Assembly (NCBI GenBank): GCA_913043025.1
Contig: CAJWLM010000021.1
Coordinates: 1-48,836, forward strand
Direction: 5' to 3'
Length of the DNA stretch: 48,836 bases
Source: an uncultured Rhodospirillaceae bacterium
GTDB lineage: Bacteria > Pseudomonadota > Alphaproteobacteria > UBA8366
The notes beneath the pieces were generated by a model that was given only the letters and a program-made list of their open reading frames with translations, was not told where the DNA came from and did no database searches. Position numbers and translations under genes: made by a program. Below, one piece after another: positions 34,221 through 43,339 of this stretch. Position 1 is the stretch's first letter. The number at the start of each line of letters is the position of its first letter.

Positions 34221-35399
34221 TTATTTGTAAGGGTCCGCCGCGTCACGCAGTCCGTCTCCTAGAAATTGGAAAGCAAGGACCACCAATATTACAGGTATTA
34301 CTGGCAATATCAGCCAAGGATATAGTGCAACGACATTGATATTTTGCGCCTCATTCAGAATGACACCCCAGCTGGTAATGGGTGAACGCAAGCCGAGTCC
34401 GAGAAAACTGAGAGCTGTTTCTGCAAGGATCATGCTTGGAATAGAGAGGGTGGCAGATGCAATGAGATGGCTCAAAAAGCTTGGAAGCAAGTGGCGCACA
34501 ATTATTCGGTTTGGTTTTGCTCCCATGAGTTGGGCTGCAACGCAGAAATCTTCCTCTCGCAGAGCAAGTAATTTTGACCGAACCGCACGCGCTAACCCTG
34601 GCCAATCAAGTAAGCCAAGAATAATGGTAATTCCGATGAAAACTGATATCGGGCTCCAATTAACAGGCAAAGAAGCTGACAAAGCCATCCAAAGCGGCAG
34701 TTCTGGGAAAGAGCGAATTATCTCAATTGATCTCTGAATTACAATATCGACGAGGCCGCCGTAATAACCGGCAAGACCACCTATTATCATTCCGAGCACT
34801 ATACTGATAATGATACCAATTAACCCCACAGTTAACGAGATGCGGGCGCCATAGATTATGCGTGAAAGCATATCCCGCCCTAACCTATCGGTACCGAGCA
34901 AAAATAGTTGACCCTTCTGGGATGGGCAAATTAAATGGAAAGAACTCTCGAACAAGCCCCAAAATTTGTAAGAGGAGCCGGGGTAATCTGGCGCTGAACA
35001 TAAAAACCGCAGGGCATACCTGTTTTTTTTGTCTTCGCTATAAACCCAGCGCAGCGCTGTTAAGTCTAGATCTACCTTTAAGCCGTAAACGAAAGGAACG
35101 GTTAACTGGCCCTCATGTAATATTCGTATTTTTTGCGGTGGAGCGTATAGATATTCAGTATGACGCGTGTGCAAATTGTATGGGGCGATTGTCTCTGAGA
35201 ACAAAACACTCACGTATACGAGCATTAAGAATGTCCCAGCTATCACCGCTAGTCTGTGGCGGCGGAATTTCCACCACATCAGCTGCCATTGTGAGGCCAT
35301 GTAGAAACGTTTTTTTTCGATACTGATCGGTGTCTTTTTGCTCGTTATAAATGGTTCTTTGTTCACATAGTGCGGTAAGCGGGAGGGTGGAATATTCAT
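34221..35399 (-). CDS. ABC importer permease, OppC/DppC/YejE type
   Basis: This is the second permease of an oligopeptide-type importer. The N-terminal cytoplasmic segment (about 45 residues) leads into a first helix (LAVIAGTFLMLVYVSVLF, about 51-68), then an unusually long periplasmic loop of about 120 residues, then GTDRLGRDMLSRIIYGARIS and five more helices. The EAA loop for the ATPase contact is EEDFCVAAQLMGAKPNRIIV. The length of 392 exceeds the usual OppC (~300) because of the loop, which is also seen in YejE-type permeases. It overlaps the next upstream permease gene by four bases and ends the eleven-gene run. Confidence 0.92.
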   Translation of the reverse strand: MNIPPSRLPHYVNKEPFITSKKTPISIEKKRFYMASQWQLMWWKFRRHRLAVIAGTFLMLVYVSVLFSETIAPYNLHTRHTEYLYAPPQKIRILHEGQLTVPFVYGLKVDLDLTALRWVYSEDKKNRYALRFLCSAPDYPGSSYKFWGLFESSFHLICPSQKGQLFLLGTDRLGRDMLSRIIYGARISLTVGLIGIIISIVLGMIIGGLAGYYGGLVDIVIQRSIEIIRSFPELPLWMALSASLPVNWSPISVFIGITIILGLLDWPGLARAVRSKLLALREEDFCVAAQLMGAKPNRIIVRHLLPSFLSHLIASATLSIPSMILAETALSFLGLGLRSPITSWGVILNEAQNINVVALYPWLILPVIPVILVVLAFQFLGDGLRDAADPYK

Positions 35400-36394
35400 C
35401 GTTGGAGGCCTTTATCAAGCCTAATTCTTGGGTCGAGGAACGTCAGTGCAAGGTCTGATATCAGCGTGCCTATTACGGTAAGAGCGGCAAGAAACATAAG
35501 GAATGATCCTGCTAAATACATGTCCTGGCTCTGTAAAGCGCTGAGCAACATTGGGCCGGTTGTTGGAAGTGACAGGACTACCGAAACGATGGCCGCACCA
35601 GATACTATTTGTGGCAGCATATTTCCAATATCTGCCACGAAGGGGTTGAGAGCGCTTCGAAGGGGATATTTAAGCAACGCCCTTAGCGGAGGAAGGCCTT
35701 TTGCGCGGGCAGTTATGACATATTGTTTTGACAACTCATCAAGCAGATTGGCTCTCAAGCGACGTATCATGCTTGCGGTTCCAGCGGTGCCTATTACGAG
35801 CACTGGGATCCAGATGTGTTGCATGACGGAGAGTGACTTCTCCCATGTCCATGGTTGATCAACGTAAATGGGGTCCATAAGCCCGCCAATTGAAACATCA
35901 AACCAAATATGAGCAAAATATTGTAAAATGAGAGCTAACAAGAAATTTGGCGTTGCCAGTCCGATGAAACCGATAAATGTTAGGCCATAATCACCTACGG
36001 AGTATTGTTTTACGGCGGAATACACCCCAATGGGAAAAGCAATGGCCCACGTAAAAATAATGGTTGTGAATGAAACGATGAACGTCAGTAAAAGGCGGTC
36101 TCCTACAACATCAGTAACAGGTTGGTCATGCTCAAACGAATATCCAAAATCACCCTTCAACATGCCGCCTACCCAATGGAAATATTGAACGTAGAGCGGC
36201 TTGTCGAAGCCATACTGCGATTTCAAAAACTCAAGCTTTGCCTTATCTACTGACTCGCCTCGACTTTGAAGTTCGGTAACTACACTGGTGAAATAGTCGC
36301 CTGGTGGAAGCTGTATGATTACGAATACGATGGCGCTAATAGCCAGTATCGTGGGTATCATCAAAAAGAGGCGCCGTACGATGTAGCTCAGCAT
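35396..36394 (-). CDS. ABC importer permease, OppB/DppB/YejB type
   Basis: The 332-residue protein has the OppB start YIVRRLFLMIPTILAISAIVF, a periplasmic segment with LEFLKSQYGFDKPLYVQYFHWVGG, four to five further helices, and the EAA motif as QYVITARAKGLPPLRALLKYPL, where the ATPase docks. The final part AGSFLMFLAALTVIGTLISD and DPRIRL is typical. It starts 9 bases after the binding-protein gene and overlaps the following permease, so the four importer genes are one unit. Confidence 0.94.
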   Translation of the reverse strand: MLSYIVRRLFLMIPTILAISAIVFVIIQLPPGDYFTSVVTELQSRGESVDKAKLEFLKSQYGFDKPLYVQYFHWVGGMLKGDFGYSFEHDQPVTDVVGDRLLLTFIVSFTTIIFTWAIAFPIGVYSAVKQYSVGDYGLTFIGFIGLATPNFLLALILQYFAHIWFDVSIGGLMDPIYVDQPWTWEKSLSVMQHIWIPVLVIGTAGTASMIRRLRANLLDELSKQYVITARAKGLPPLRALLKYPLRSALNPFVADIGNMLPQIVSGAAIVSVVLSLPTTGPMLLSALQSQDMYLAGSFLMFLAALTVIGTLISDLALTFLDPRIRLDKGLQR

Positions 36395-36403
36395 GGGATT
36401 TAG

Positions 36404-38335
36404 TTATTTCTTGTCATTTTTGGGGATTAACCAAAAGGTATCGGGTTCGTAAATGCCAAAGTGTGAGCCTGGATCCCAATTGTAAATACCTTTTCTGGGG
36501 ACGTTTTGGAGTTTCTTACTCACAACTACCGGCTGCAAAGTTCCTGAGATAAGTCCAATCGTAAACACCTGGCTCGCATGAATCTCGAGCATTTGATGCC
36601 AAACCTGCTCGCGCTTCTCTAGCGTTGTTGAGTTTCTCCACTTTTGCAGAAGCGACAGCAATTTTTTTGCGGGCGGCATATCTGGCGCAACGCCGGCCTG
36701 ACCATTTGTCTCTCGATACTGACCCCAAAGTGGCCAATGATACTGGGTCTGACGAGTTGGAGCTAATTCGGCAGGACTTGATGAAACCGTTGGCAGCCCA
36801 TTTTCCAGCCCGGAAAAAAGAGACATTACTGTTTCGCCCGAATAAATGCGGCTGCGTATCACGTTTCTGTGCGATGGTTTGATCAATAGTTTGACACCGA
36901 TTTTTTGCCAGCTGTCGTGCACAAGCTCTAAAACATCTGGTTCTTCAGTGCTTTCGCCAGCGGTCTCCACAATAATCTCCAGGGGTCTGCCGTCAGGGAG
37001 AAGCCGTATGTTCTGCTTGTTATATTGTGTAAGGCCGATTTCATCTAACAATTGGTTCGCAAGATCCAAGTCAAATTGAGCATAGGCCTCTCGATATTTT
37101 TTCTTATAGAGCCCGCTGGCTGGTAGCACAGTATTCTGGCCCTCTATTGCCTGTCCGAAGTACAGCACCCTGTTCAGTTCGCGTCTATGAATACCTAGCG
37201 ATAAGGCGCGTCTGAACCGTGCGTCTCGGTTCAGCTGGCGCCAAATAACGTCTTTAGCGTTTAGGTTGGGATATAACGCCATATGTGCACCTTTCGCGTT
37301 TCGCCAAAGGTGGACGTTGTAGCCGGCCCGCTCTTCATTATTTTTAAGAAAGGTGTAATTGTCAAACCGCAGATAGCGCGCCTGTAAATCGGCGCCCCCG
37401 GTTCCCGCTTGTGCTGGAACAATTTTTTTATCTACAATATTCATTACAATTTGATCAATGTAGGGGAGCTGGCGCCCCGCCTCATCTATTTTATGGAAGT
37501 AAGGATTCCTTTTAAAAATAAATCGCTCTGACGGTCCGTTCGTGGTGTTGACCCATGGTTGAAGGGTTGGGAGCTTAACATTGTTATTTTTGTAGGGGTT
37601 GTCTAATTTGTTGTGCAAGGCAGCCCAATTTCGCGCTCCCTTCTTCAACGCATATTCTGACAAGGTTGCTTCTGGCGTGTAACGTGCGTGGAATTTCTTC
37701 AAATAATGGGCGGGACGAAAAATGAAGGGCGGACGGGCGCGCGCTAAAGAGTGCAAGAAGTCAGGGTTAGGTTTTGACCATGCAAAACGCACAGTATGTT
37801 TGTCGATCACTCTGAATTCCGGGAGTTTACCATCGGCACGCATTACCTCCGGGGGCCCAGAAGGTGATAACATAGGGTTGTTCGCGATGTCTTGCCAATA
37901 GTAACGGAAGTCTTCTGAAGTGAAAGAATGCCCATCAGACCATTTGTGGCCGGGGCGTAGGTGGAGTGTGTAAACCCTGCCATTGCGAATTGACACACGC
38001 CTTAAAATATCTGGCACCAGATCGAATTTCTTATTGTACTTCATCAACCTTGCGTAACTATAGACCACAATAAGCCGTATATCTTTTGGCCTTGCCATCA
38101 GTAATTTAAGGGTGCCCCCATGGTATCCTAGACTTCTCTCCCCGTGCCTAAAGGAAGTTATGTGGGGGCTATGCGGAATTCGTTTATAAACGTTGGGAAG
38201 AGTTCCGCTAGTAACGAAATTCTCGAGCGAGGGTGTCTCAATCAGGGTAAGGGGACGCTCAAAATTATTGCTTTTGGCGTTGCCAACAGGCAAAACAGAA
38301 AAAAAAATGATGCCTAAAGATATAAAGGTTCTCAT
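36404..38335 (-). CDS. Periplasmic solute-binding protein, SBP_bac_5 family
   Basis: The 643-residue protein has a cleavable signal (FISLGIIFFSVLPVGNA, first 20 residues) and no lipobox, so it is a free periplasmic protein. The family 5 hinge motif appears as LHLRPGHKWSDGHSFTSEDFRYYW near residue 120, with later FRRALSLGIHRRELNRVLYFGQA. At 643 residues it is longer than OppA/DppA (~540) and is closer in size to YejA-type binding proteins. Ligand type is probably a peptide or a related conjugate; sequence alone does not tell. It overlaps the ATPase gene by four bases. Confidence 0.9.
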   Translation of the reverse strand: MRTFISLGIIFFSVLPVGNAKSNNFERPLTLIETPSLENFVTSGTLPNVYKRIPHSPHITSFRHGERSLGYHGGTLKLLMARPKDIRLIVVYSYARLMKYNKKFDLVPDILRRVSIRNGRVYTLHLRPGHKWSDGHSFTSEDFRYYWQDIANNPMLSPSGPPEVMRADGKLPEFRVIDKHTVRFAWSKPNPDFLHSLARARPPFIFRPAHYLKKFHARYTPEATLSEYALKKGARNWAALHNKLDNPYKNNNVKLPTLQPWVNTTNGPSERFIFKRNPYFHKIDEAGRQLPYIDQIVMNIVDKKIVPAQAGTGGADLQARYLRFDNYTFLKNNEERAGYNVHLWRNAKGAHMALYPNLNAKDVIWRQLNRDARFRRALSLGIHRRELNRVLYFGQAIEGQNTVLPASGLYKKKYREAYAQFDLDLANQLLDEIGLTQYNKQNIRLLPDGRPLEIIVETAGESTEEPDVLELVHDSWQKIGVKLLIKPSHRNVIRSRIYSGETVMSLFSGLENGLPTVSSSPAELAPTRQTQYHWPLWGQYRETNGQAGVAPDMPPAKKLLSLLQKWRNSTTLEKREQVWHQMLEIHASQVFTIGLISGTLQPVVVSKKLQNVPRKGIYNWDPGSHFGIYEPDTFWLIPKNDKK

Positions 38336-40230
38336 ATTAGCTTTTGACCTCTTTGATCAGTGTTGGCAGCTCTAACAAAATGTCCTGCGCCTATTCGGCG
38401 AAGCGTTAACTCACTGAAACCATCATCGCGAAACGGGCCCGGCCAGGCTGCAGGTTCAGATATACGCTCACCCAATAATTTATCAAAATCAAGAGGCTTC
38501 TCTAGATCTATATCTGGCACGGCCGAAATTAACTTTTGGGTGTAGGGGTGGGTAGGGCGTTTGAACAAATCCTCCTTTGAGGCTATCTCGACTAACCGAC
38601 CACGGCACATCACTGCGATTCGATCAGCAATATACTTCACAACGGCAAGGTTGTGAGAGACGAATAGATACGTAAGGTGTAATTCGCGTTGCAAGTCTCT
38701 CAGCAAATTGAGTATTTGCGCCTGTATCCCTACGTCAAGGGCAGACACAGGTTCATCACAGATTAGAAGCTCGGGCTTAAGTGCAAGAGCTCTTGCTATA
38801 CCGATACGTTGACGTTGACCTCCAGAGAAGCTGTGTGGATATCGGCCTAGTGCTCCTTCTTCGAGCCCAACCAGCCGTATGAGCTCTGAAGCTATCTCGC
38901 GTCGACTCGATCTGCTTCCTACCTCATGAATGATTAAAGGCTCGACGATGATGTCTAGGACCGTCATTCTAGGGTTAAGCGAACTGAACGGATCCTGAAA
39001 AATATATTGTATTTTTTTTCTGAATTGGGACAAATCAGAGCCAGAAAGGGCTAACACATCAATTTCGTGGTTGCTATCCAGGAACGTAAGGGCACCTTTG
39101 TTTGGTGCTAGTGCGCGTACAATCAACTTTGCAAGAGTTGTCTTGCCGGAACCGCTTTCCCCAACAAGTGCTAGGCATTCCCCGCGGTTAATATCAAAGC
39201 TTACTTCATTGACGGCCTTTACTGAATGGTTAAGGCTTTTCCGCAGCCATTTGTTTCTTTTTAAATGAAAAACCTTATGGAGATTGCGCACCTTCAAAAG
39301 GGGTTTTTTTGTGCCGTTTGGTAAACGAGTTTGGGTATTTGCTGCATTGGCAGAAAAATAATTTTCATGGTTTCGCTCAATGCCATGGATGGGTTTCAAC
39401 CGTTCATTCCGAATCAGGCCTATGCGCGGCACTGCTTTAAAAAGTGCTTTCACATATTCATGTTGGGGATTGCGAAAAAGATCATTGCGGGTGCCAGATT
39501 CAACAATCTTTCCATTATGAAGCACTATTACTTCGTCGGCCATATTTGCAACCACACCCAAATCATGGGTGATAATTAATACCGCCATGCCCAACTCAGA
39601 TCGCAGGTCTCGTAGCAACTTTAGGATCTGTGCCTGAATAGTGACATCTAGCGCTGTAGTCGGTTCGTCAGCGATCAGTAAAGCTGGTTGACAGACGAGC
39701 GCCATCGCAATCATAGCTCTTTGCCGAAGGCCGCCCGAAAGCTCAAAGGGATAATAGTCGACGGCATCAATTGGATTGGGGAACCCTACTCGCTTTAACA
39801 TATCACGTGTTCTACCAATGGCCTCACGACGGTTACAATTTTGATGTAATTGCAGGGTCTCAATGATCTGATCACCGATTGTATGAAGCGGAGAAAGGGA
39901 AGTCATTGGCTCTTGGAAAATCATCGAAATACGGGCGCCGCGGATATTACGCATTATCTTAGAATTTGGTTCTAATTTTGCTATATCGACTGTTTTGCCG
40001 GTTGCTGCAGGGTCAGAAAATAGGATTTGACCATTTTCAATGGATGCATTCTCTGGAAGAATACCCATAATAGCCTCTGCGGTGACAGACTTCCCAGCAC
40101 CAGACTCGCCAACAAGCGCAACGCAGGAGCCAGCTTCTACACGAAGACTTGCTCCACTAACGGCAACAACCCTGCCTGTCGGAATATTTAGGTTAACATT
40201 GAGGTCATTAATGCGCAGCAGTTCTTTCAT
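38332..40230 (-). CDS. Fused double ABC ATPase of an oligopeptide-type importer
   Basis: Two complete nucleotide-binding domains sit in one 632-residue chain. The first has Walker A GESGAGKS (residues 41-48), signature ELSGGLRQRAMIAMAL and Walker B ALLIADEPTTALD; the second has Walker A GESGSGKT (about 356-363), signature FSGGQRQRIGIARAL and ELLICDEPVSALD. Each ends with an oligopeptide-type C-terminal extension (HEYVKALFKAVPRIG and HPYTQKLISAVPDID). This DppD-DppF fusion is like GsiA or YejF. Its ATG overlaps the stop of the upstream gene by one base (TAATG). Confidence 0.95.
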   Translation of the reverse strand: MKELLRINDLNVNLNIPTGRVVAVSGASLRVEAGSCVALVGESGAGKSVTAEAIMGILPENASIENGQILFSDPAATGKTVDIAKLEPNSKIMRNIRGARISMIFQEPMTSLSPLHTIGDQIIETLQLHQNCNRREAIGRTRDMLKRVGFPNPIDAVDYYPFELSGGLRQRAMIAMALVCQPALLIADEPTTALDVTIQAQILKLLRDLRSELGMAVLIITHDLGVVANMADEVIVLHNGKIVESGTRNDLFRNPQHEYVKALFKAVPRIGLIRNERLKPIHGIERNHENYFSANAANTQTRLPNGTKKPLLKVRNLHKVFHLKRNKWLRKSLNHSVKAVNEVSFDINRGECLALVGESGSGKTTLAKLIVRALAPNKGALTFLDSNHEIDVLALSGSDLSQFRKKIQYIFQDPFSSLNPRMTVLDIIVEPLIIHEVGSRSSRREIASELIRLVGLEEGALGRYPHSFSGGQRQRIGIARALALKPELLICDEPVSALDVGIQAQILNLLRDLQRELHLTYLFVSHNLAVVKYIADRIAVMCRGRLVEIASKEDLFKRPTHPYTQKLISAVPDIDLEKPLDFDKLLGERISEPAAWPGPFRDDGFSELTLRRIGAGHFVRAANTDQRGQKLI

Positions 40231-40835
40231 TAGAGTCCAAGATCTCGGTATTTGTCTGCATAAGGTGTTTTTGAGCGCGGGTCTTCCTCATGGACGGAGG
40301 CAACATCCCCTCGAAGAGCCTTGAAGTTTGCTGAGGTTGAGGGATCTATTTCTAAGTTCAACATATTAGCCTTTGCCTCAATTTCAAAAGCAATCTGTGT
40401 AAAACCTTCTAGTGCAGAGTCGAATTTTAATTTCTGGCTATCAGCTTCGACGGTTAACTCCATCCAACTTCCTTTATCTAATACAGTGCCTGTTTGAGGA
40501 CGATCTTTGGAGGTCGTAAAATAATATAATTTTATAGATGTTAAGCGGTCCCATCTGAGCCGTTTTTTCATTATACCTCGTCGAGTTACTCCATTTTTAT
40601 CAAACTCAAAGGTGGTCCATTTTTGTTTAAGCACGTGTATGCCGTATGCAAAAAAGAATAAAGCAAAAACCCCAAAAATTCCGAACATTATTGGCCCCAA
40701 ATCTGCGAAAATCATGGGTAGACCAAAGAACAGTTGCCCAATTGAAGCCCGAACGAAATCGCCCATTAAGCTGCGCCTTGAATACCTGAACTTGTTAGAG
40801 GCAGTGATTGATTTTAAAGGATGCGTTTCAATCAT
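40230..40835 (-). CDS. Membrane protein with a PH-like domain, unknown function
   Basis: I do not recognise a named family. The 201-residue protein has two transmembrane helices close together (about residues 32-46 LFFGLPMIFADLGPI and 50-68 FGIFGVFALFFFAYGIHVL), then a segment that resembles a bacterial PH-like domain: WTTFEFDKNGVTRRGIMKKR, LRWDRLTSIKLYYFT and SWMELTVEADSQKLKFDSAL. The tail is charged. Its partners in the operon are the polysaccharide deacetylase upstream (8-base overlap) and the ATPase downstream (1-base overlap), so tight coupling with both is likely. Confidence 0.78.
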   Translation of the reverse strand: MIETHPLKSITASNKFRYSRRSLMGDFVRASIGQLFFGLPMIFADLGPIMFGIFGVFALFFFAYGIHVLKQKWTTFEFDKNGVTRRGIMKKRLRWDRLTSIKLYYFTTSKDRPQTGTVLDKGSWMELTVEADSQKLKFDSALEGFTQIAFEIEAKANMLNLEIDPSTSANFKALRGDVASVHEEDPRSKTPYADKYRDLGL

Positions 40836-41586
40836 TTTGGGACTTCAATCTAATTATTTCACGGATGCTTTTTAAGGTAACATGAGGATTGGACTGTAGA
40901 GCCCTAATAAATTGATCGATAAACTTCCAACTATCTTCATCCATTTGTTTATGGTGGGTAAGTAGACCAGTTGGTGAAGAATATTCAGCATTTATTCGTT
41001 TTGTTTTCAGTGTCCTTACGGTGTTCTCTAGAATAATCCCAGCGCCTGTAAAAGCACGGTTTTTTTTCCATGATATCGGGTCGATGTGAGTATTTATGTT
41101 TTGTAGGCAATCTAACTCGTGATTGCCGTATCTAGAAAGCGCATGAAAACCTGAGTCAACCAAGCAGCGGCTATGTACCATTGCAATCCTGTTCCACGGG
41201 GGCGCAAGAACGGAAAGGAATTGTTTACCGAATATGTCCGATAGGATTTCTTTGCCGATAGATAAATCTCTATTAACTTGAGCACATGTTCGATTGATAC
41301 CAAACTCGCTTTTTTTAGACGGAGCAGTCTCATAATTTCTGTGGGAAAACCCGTGCTGGATAATATCTATCTCTTCGTAGGCCTTAATGTTTTCAGCGAT
41401 CTGAGGTTTAGCCATTTTGGGAATAACAGCGAGCGAGAGAGGCGCATCACGTCGCAGTTCCAATAGGCGTTCAAACCTCGGCCCTGGCGCTTCAAGGTCG
41501 TCGTCGCGCCACCAGAAACACGCTTGGTTGCCAGCTTGACCCCACTTTTCAAATTCCATTTCAAGGTCAAACCAATCTGCTTTCAT
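40828..41586 (-). CDS. Polysaccharide deacetylase (NodB/CE4-like)
   Basis: The 252-residue protein has the NodB-homology pattern in an atypical form: the first metal motif is CFWWRDDDLEAPG (instead of TFDDG), the His pair is DIIQHGFSHRNYE, and the later SVLAPPWNRIA holds the conserved Arg-type region. CE4 enzymes remove N- or O-acetyl groups from sugars. No signal peptide is visible, so it probably works on a cytoplasmic or nascent glycan intermediate. It overlaps both neighbours (ATGA with the upstream glycosyltransferase gene, eight bases with the PH-like gene). Confidence 0.88.
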   Translation of the reverse strand: MKADWFDLEMEFEKWGQAGNQACFWWRDDDLEAPGPRFERLLELRRDAPLSLAVIPKMAKPQIAENIKAYEEIDIIQHGFSHRNYETAPSKKSEFGINRTCAQVNRDLSIGKEILSDIFGKQFLSVLAPPWNRIAMVHSRCLVDSGFHALSRYGNHELDCLQNINTHIDPISWKKNRAFTGAGIILENTVRTLKTKRINAEYSSPTGLLTHHKQMDEDSWKFIDQFIRALQSNPHVTLKSIREIIRLKSQND

Positions 41587-42713
41587 TGAGTTTCCAAACA
41601 GTGTTTGATTTTGCGTGCAGTATTAATCGCGCCGTGGACATTTAATTTGTTTATTATCGGTGGTTCTAATGTAAGGGCCTTTTCTATGGCTGAACCTAGG
41701 GTTACAGTGTTCAAATCTTTCTCATTAACTATTACTGACATTTTTCTATCCGCTAGTACTTTAGCCCTCAATGGCTGTTCTGTCTGACCATATCTACCAA
41801 ACGGCACTAGAACATTGCGGATACCCGTGACCAGTATATCCATTACTGTGTTGTAGCCGGCTTGGCTAATTGAAAGTGTAGCTTTCGCGAGCAGTGCGCG
41901 AAAATCGTGCCTCAGACCCTCTATCTTGATGTGTGGTGCGGACTGAAAGCTCTCCTTGTGTGTTTGTGGAAAATTTGGTCCCGTTAATATTCTCCACCGC
42001 CAGTTTTTACCGACGCTACTCTGGGCTAGCGATAGGGCTGTTGAAATTAACAAAAAACCGGTAACACCTCCGCCAACAGAAACGACAATTTCTCCATTCG
42101 ACATATTTTCGACTGTCCCGGCTGGCGGCGCTACGTAGCCCGTGTAGTGAATCTTTTCCATAATTTCAGAAGTGTGTGAAAATGTATGATCCAGCTTTAT
42201 AAATTCCGCGTCCCCATGCACAAGAACTCCAGTGAAATAGCTATTAATTATTTCAACGATTTTTTGATTCCGCACTATGCCTTTCTTGGGAACCAAAATA
42301 TCGCGAACCGAGCAAAGTATTGGACCAACTGGTTTAGCGCGCTCAAGAAGTGGGTAGATTTCAGAACGGAATGACCATCGCCCAAAGGGAAAGCTCTCAA
42401 TAAGCGTTAAGTCAGGTCTAACTTTTTCATAAGCGTCAAGGATCGCCTTCCGCCTATTATTTCTCCAGGCCTCGGTTACTTCAGCACCAGTCTCATCAAT
42501 TATTGTTGAGAAAGAGGCATCTGCTGAGAGGGCGGGGGGAAGTTGGAGGGTATTTATTGGGCCGGGGTCAAACAGCGCATTTGGTGCGCCGCCGTTGACC
42601 AGGGTAACTGCGAGGCCTGATTTGGTCATTGCTTTTGCTATCAACGCAGCCCGCATTGAATGCCCAATGCCGAGAAGATGTTGAACGTAGAAAAAGACCC
42701 TTTGTTCTCTCAT
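41583..42713 (-). CDS. GT-B glycosyltransferase, MurG-like
   Basis: The N-terminal loop is VFFYVQHLLGIGHSMRAALI, a GH-x-R type acceptor loop, and the C-terminal donor site contains ISQAGYNTVMDILVTGIRNV and LVPFGRYGQTEQPLRAKVL, the MurG/GT28-type signature with the EQxxRA pattern. VVSVGGGVTGFLL is the Gly-rich loop before domain two. The ATG at 42713 gives 376 residues; a TTG at 42722 adds three. It is paralogous in layout to the gene at 45715. Donor and acceptor are unknown. Confidence 0.88.
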   Translation of the reverse strand: MREQRVFFYVQHLLGIGHSMRAALIAKAMTKSGLAVTLVNGGAPNALFDPGPINTLQLPPALSADASFSTIIDETGAEVTEAWRNNRRKAILDAYEKVRPDLTLIESFPFGRWSFRSEIYPLLERAKPVGPILCSVRDILVPKKGIVRNQKIVEIINSYFTGVLVHGDAEFIKLDHTFSHTSEIMEKIHYTGYVAPPAGTVENMSNGEIVVSVGGGVTGFLLISTALSLAQSSVGKNWRWRILTGPNFPQTHKESFQSAPHIKIEGLRHDFRALLAKATLSISQAGYNTVMDILVTGIRNVLVPFGRYGQTEQPLRAKVLADRKMSVIVNEKDLNTVTLGSAIEKALTLEPPIINKLNVHGAINTARKIKHCLETQ

Positions 42714-42737
42714 TGAAGCCAAAAAACCATCACAACT

Positions 42738-43337
42738 TTAACTTTGGGGCTCTTGAACCATGGGAAGATCTAACTGATGAACACTTGGTGTACCATTTTC
42801 TGCAAGTTTAAAGAGATGGATACAGTCGTCTTTTAATTTCTGAGGAGGTTTATTTGTCATGTCCCAGTTTACAGCAAGAGCGTAAACAGCGCGGATTACA
42901 CCTTTGTGACAAACTGCGACCGTGTTTTCCCTAGTTTTGGCTCGTTCAAGCATGAATGGACTCAACCGTTTTTGCACTTCCCGGGGGCTCTCCCCACCAG
43001 GCGCTCTAAAATCTAATCCCTTTGCTTCCCATGCTTCCATCAAGTTTCCAAGCTCAGCGCGAAGCTCATTTAACGATTTGCCTTCCCATTCGGACCAGTC
43101 CATTTCGACCAACCGATCGTCTGTAGAAATATTCCCACCAAAAAGAATCGTTGCCGTTTCTTTTGCTCGAACAAGCGGACTTGATACTATTAAAAAATCT
43201 TTGAGCTTATCAGGCACATGCCAATTATCCACTTGCATTCTGCCATTGTCGCTCAAGGGAATATCGCTGCGGCCTTGGACTAATCTGTTCTCGTTCCAAC
43301 TCGTCAAGCCGTGTCGCACTAATGCTAAAATCGTCAT
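42738..43337 (-). CDS. Histidine phosphatase within the glycan operon
   Basis: The 199-residue protein has the RHG motif (ALVRHGLTSWNENRLVQGRSDI) and the catalytic loop VDWSEWEG-type sequence VEMDWSEWEGKSLNEL, with a second His in VAVCHKGVIRAVYAL. The family includes phosphoglycerate mutases and CobC-like or sugar-phosphate phosphatases. Its place between glycosyltransferases suggests removal of a phosphate from a sugar or lipid-linked precursor; that is inference. It lies two bases from the next upstream gene and 24 bases before the MurG-like one. Confidence 0.9.
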   Translation of the reverse strand: MTILALVRHGLTSWNENRLVQGRSDIPLSDNGRMQVDNWHVPDKLKDFLIVSSPLVRAKETATILFGGNISTDDRLVEMDWSEWEGKSLNELRAELGNLMEAWEAKGLDFRAPGGESPREVQKRLSPFMLERAKTRENTVAVCHKGVIRAVYALAVNWDMTNKPPQKLKDDCIHLFKLAENGTPSVHQLDLPMVQEPQS

Positions 43338-43339
43338 GT

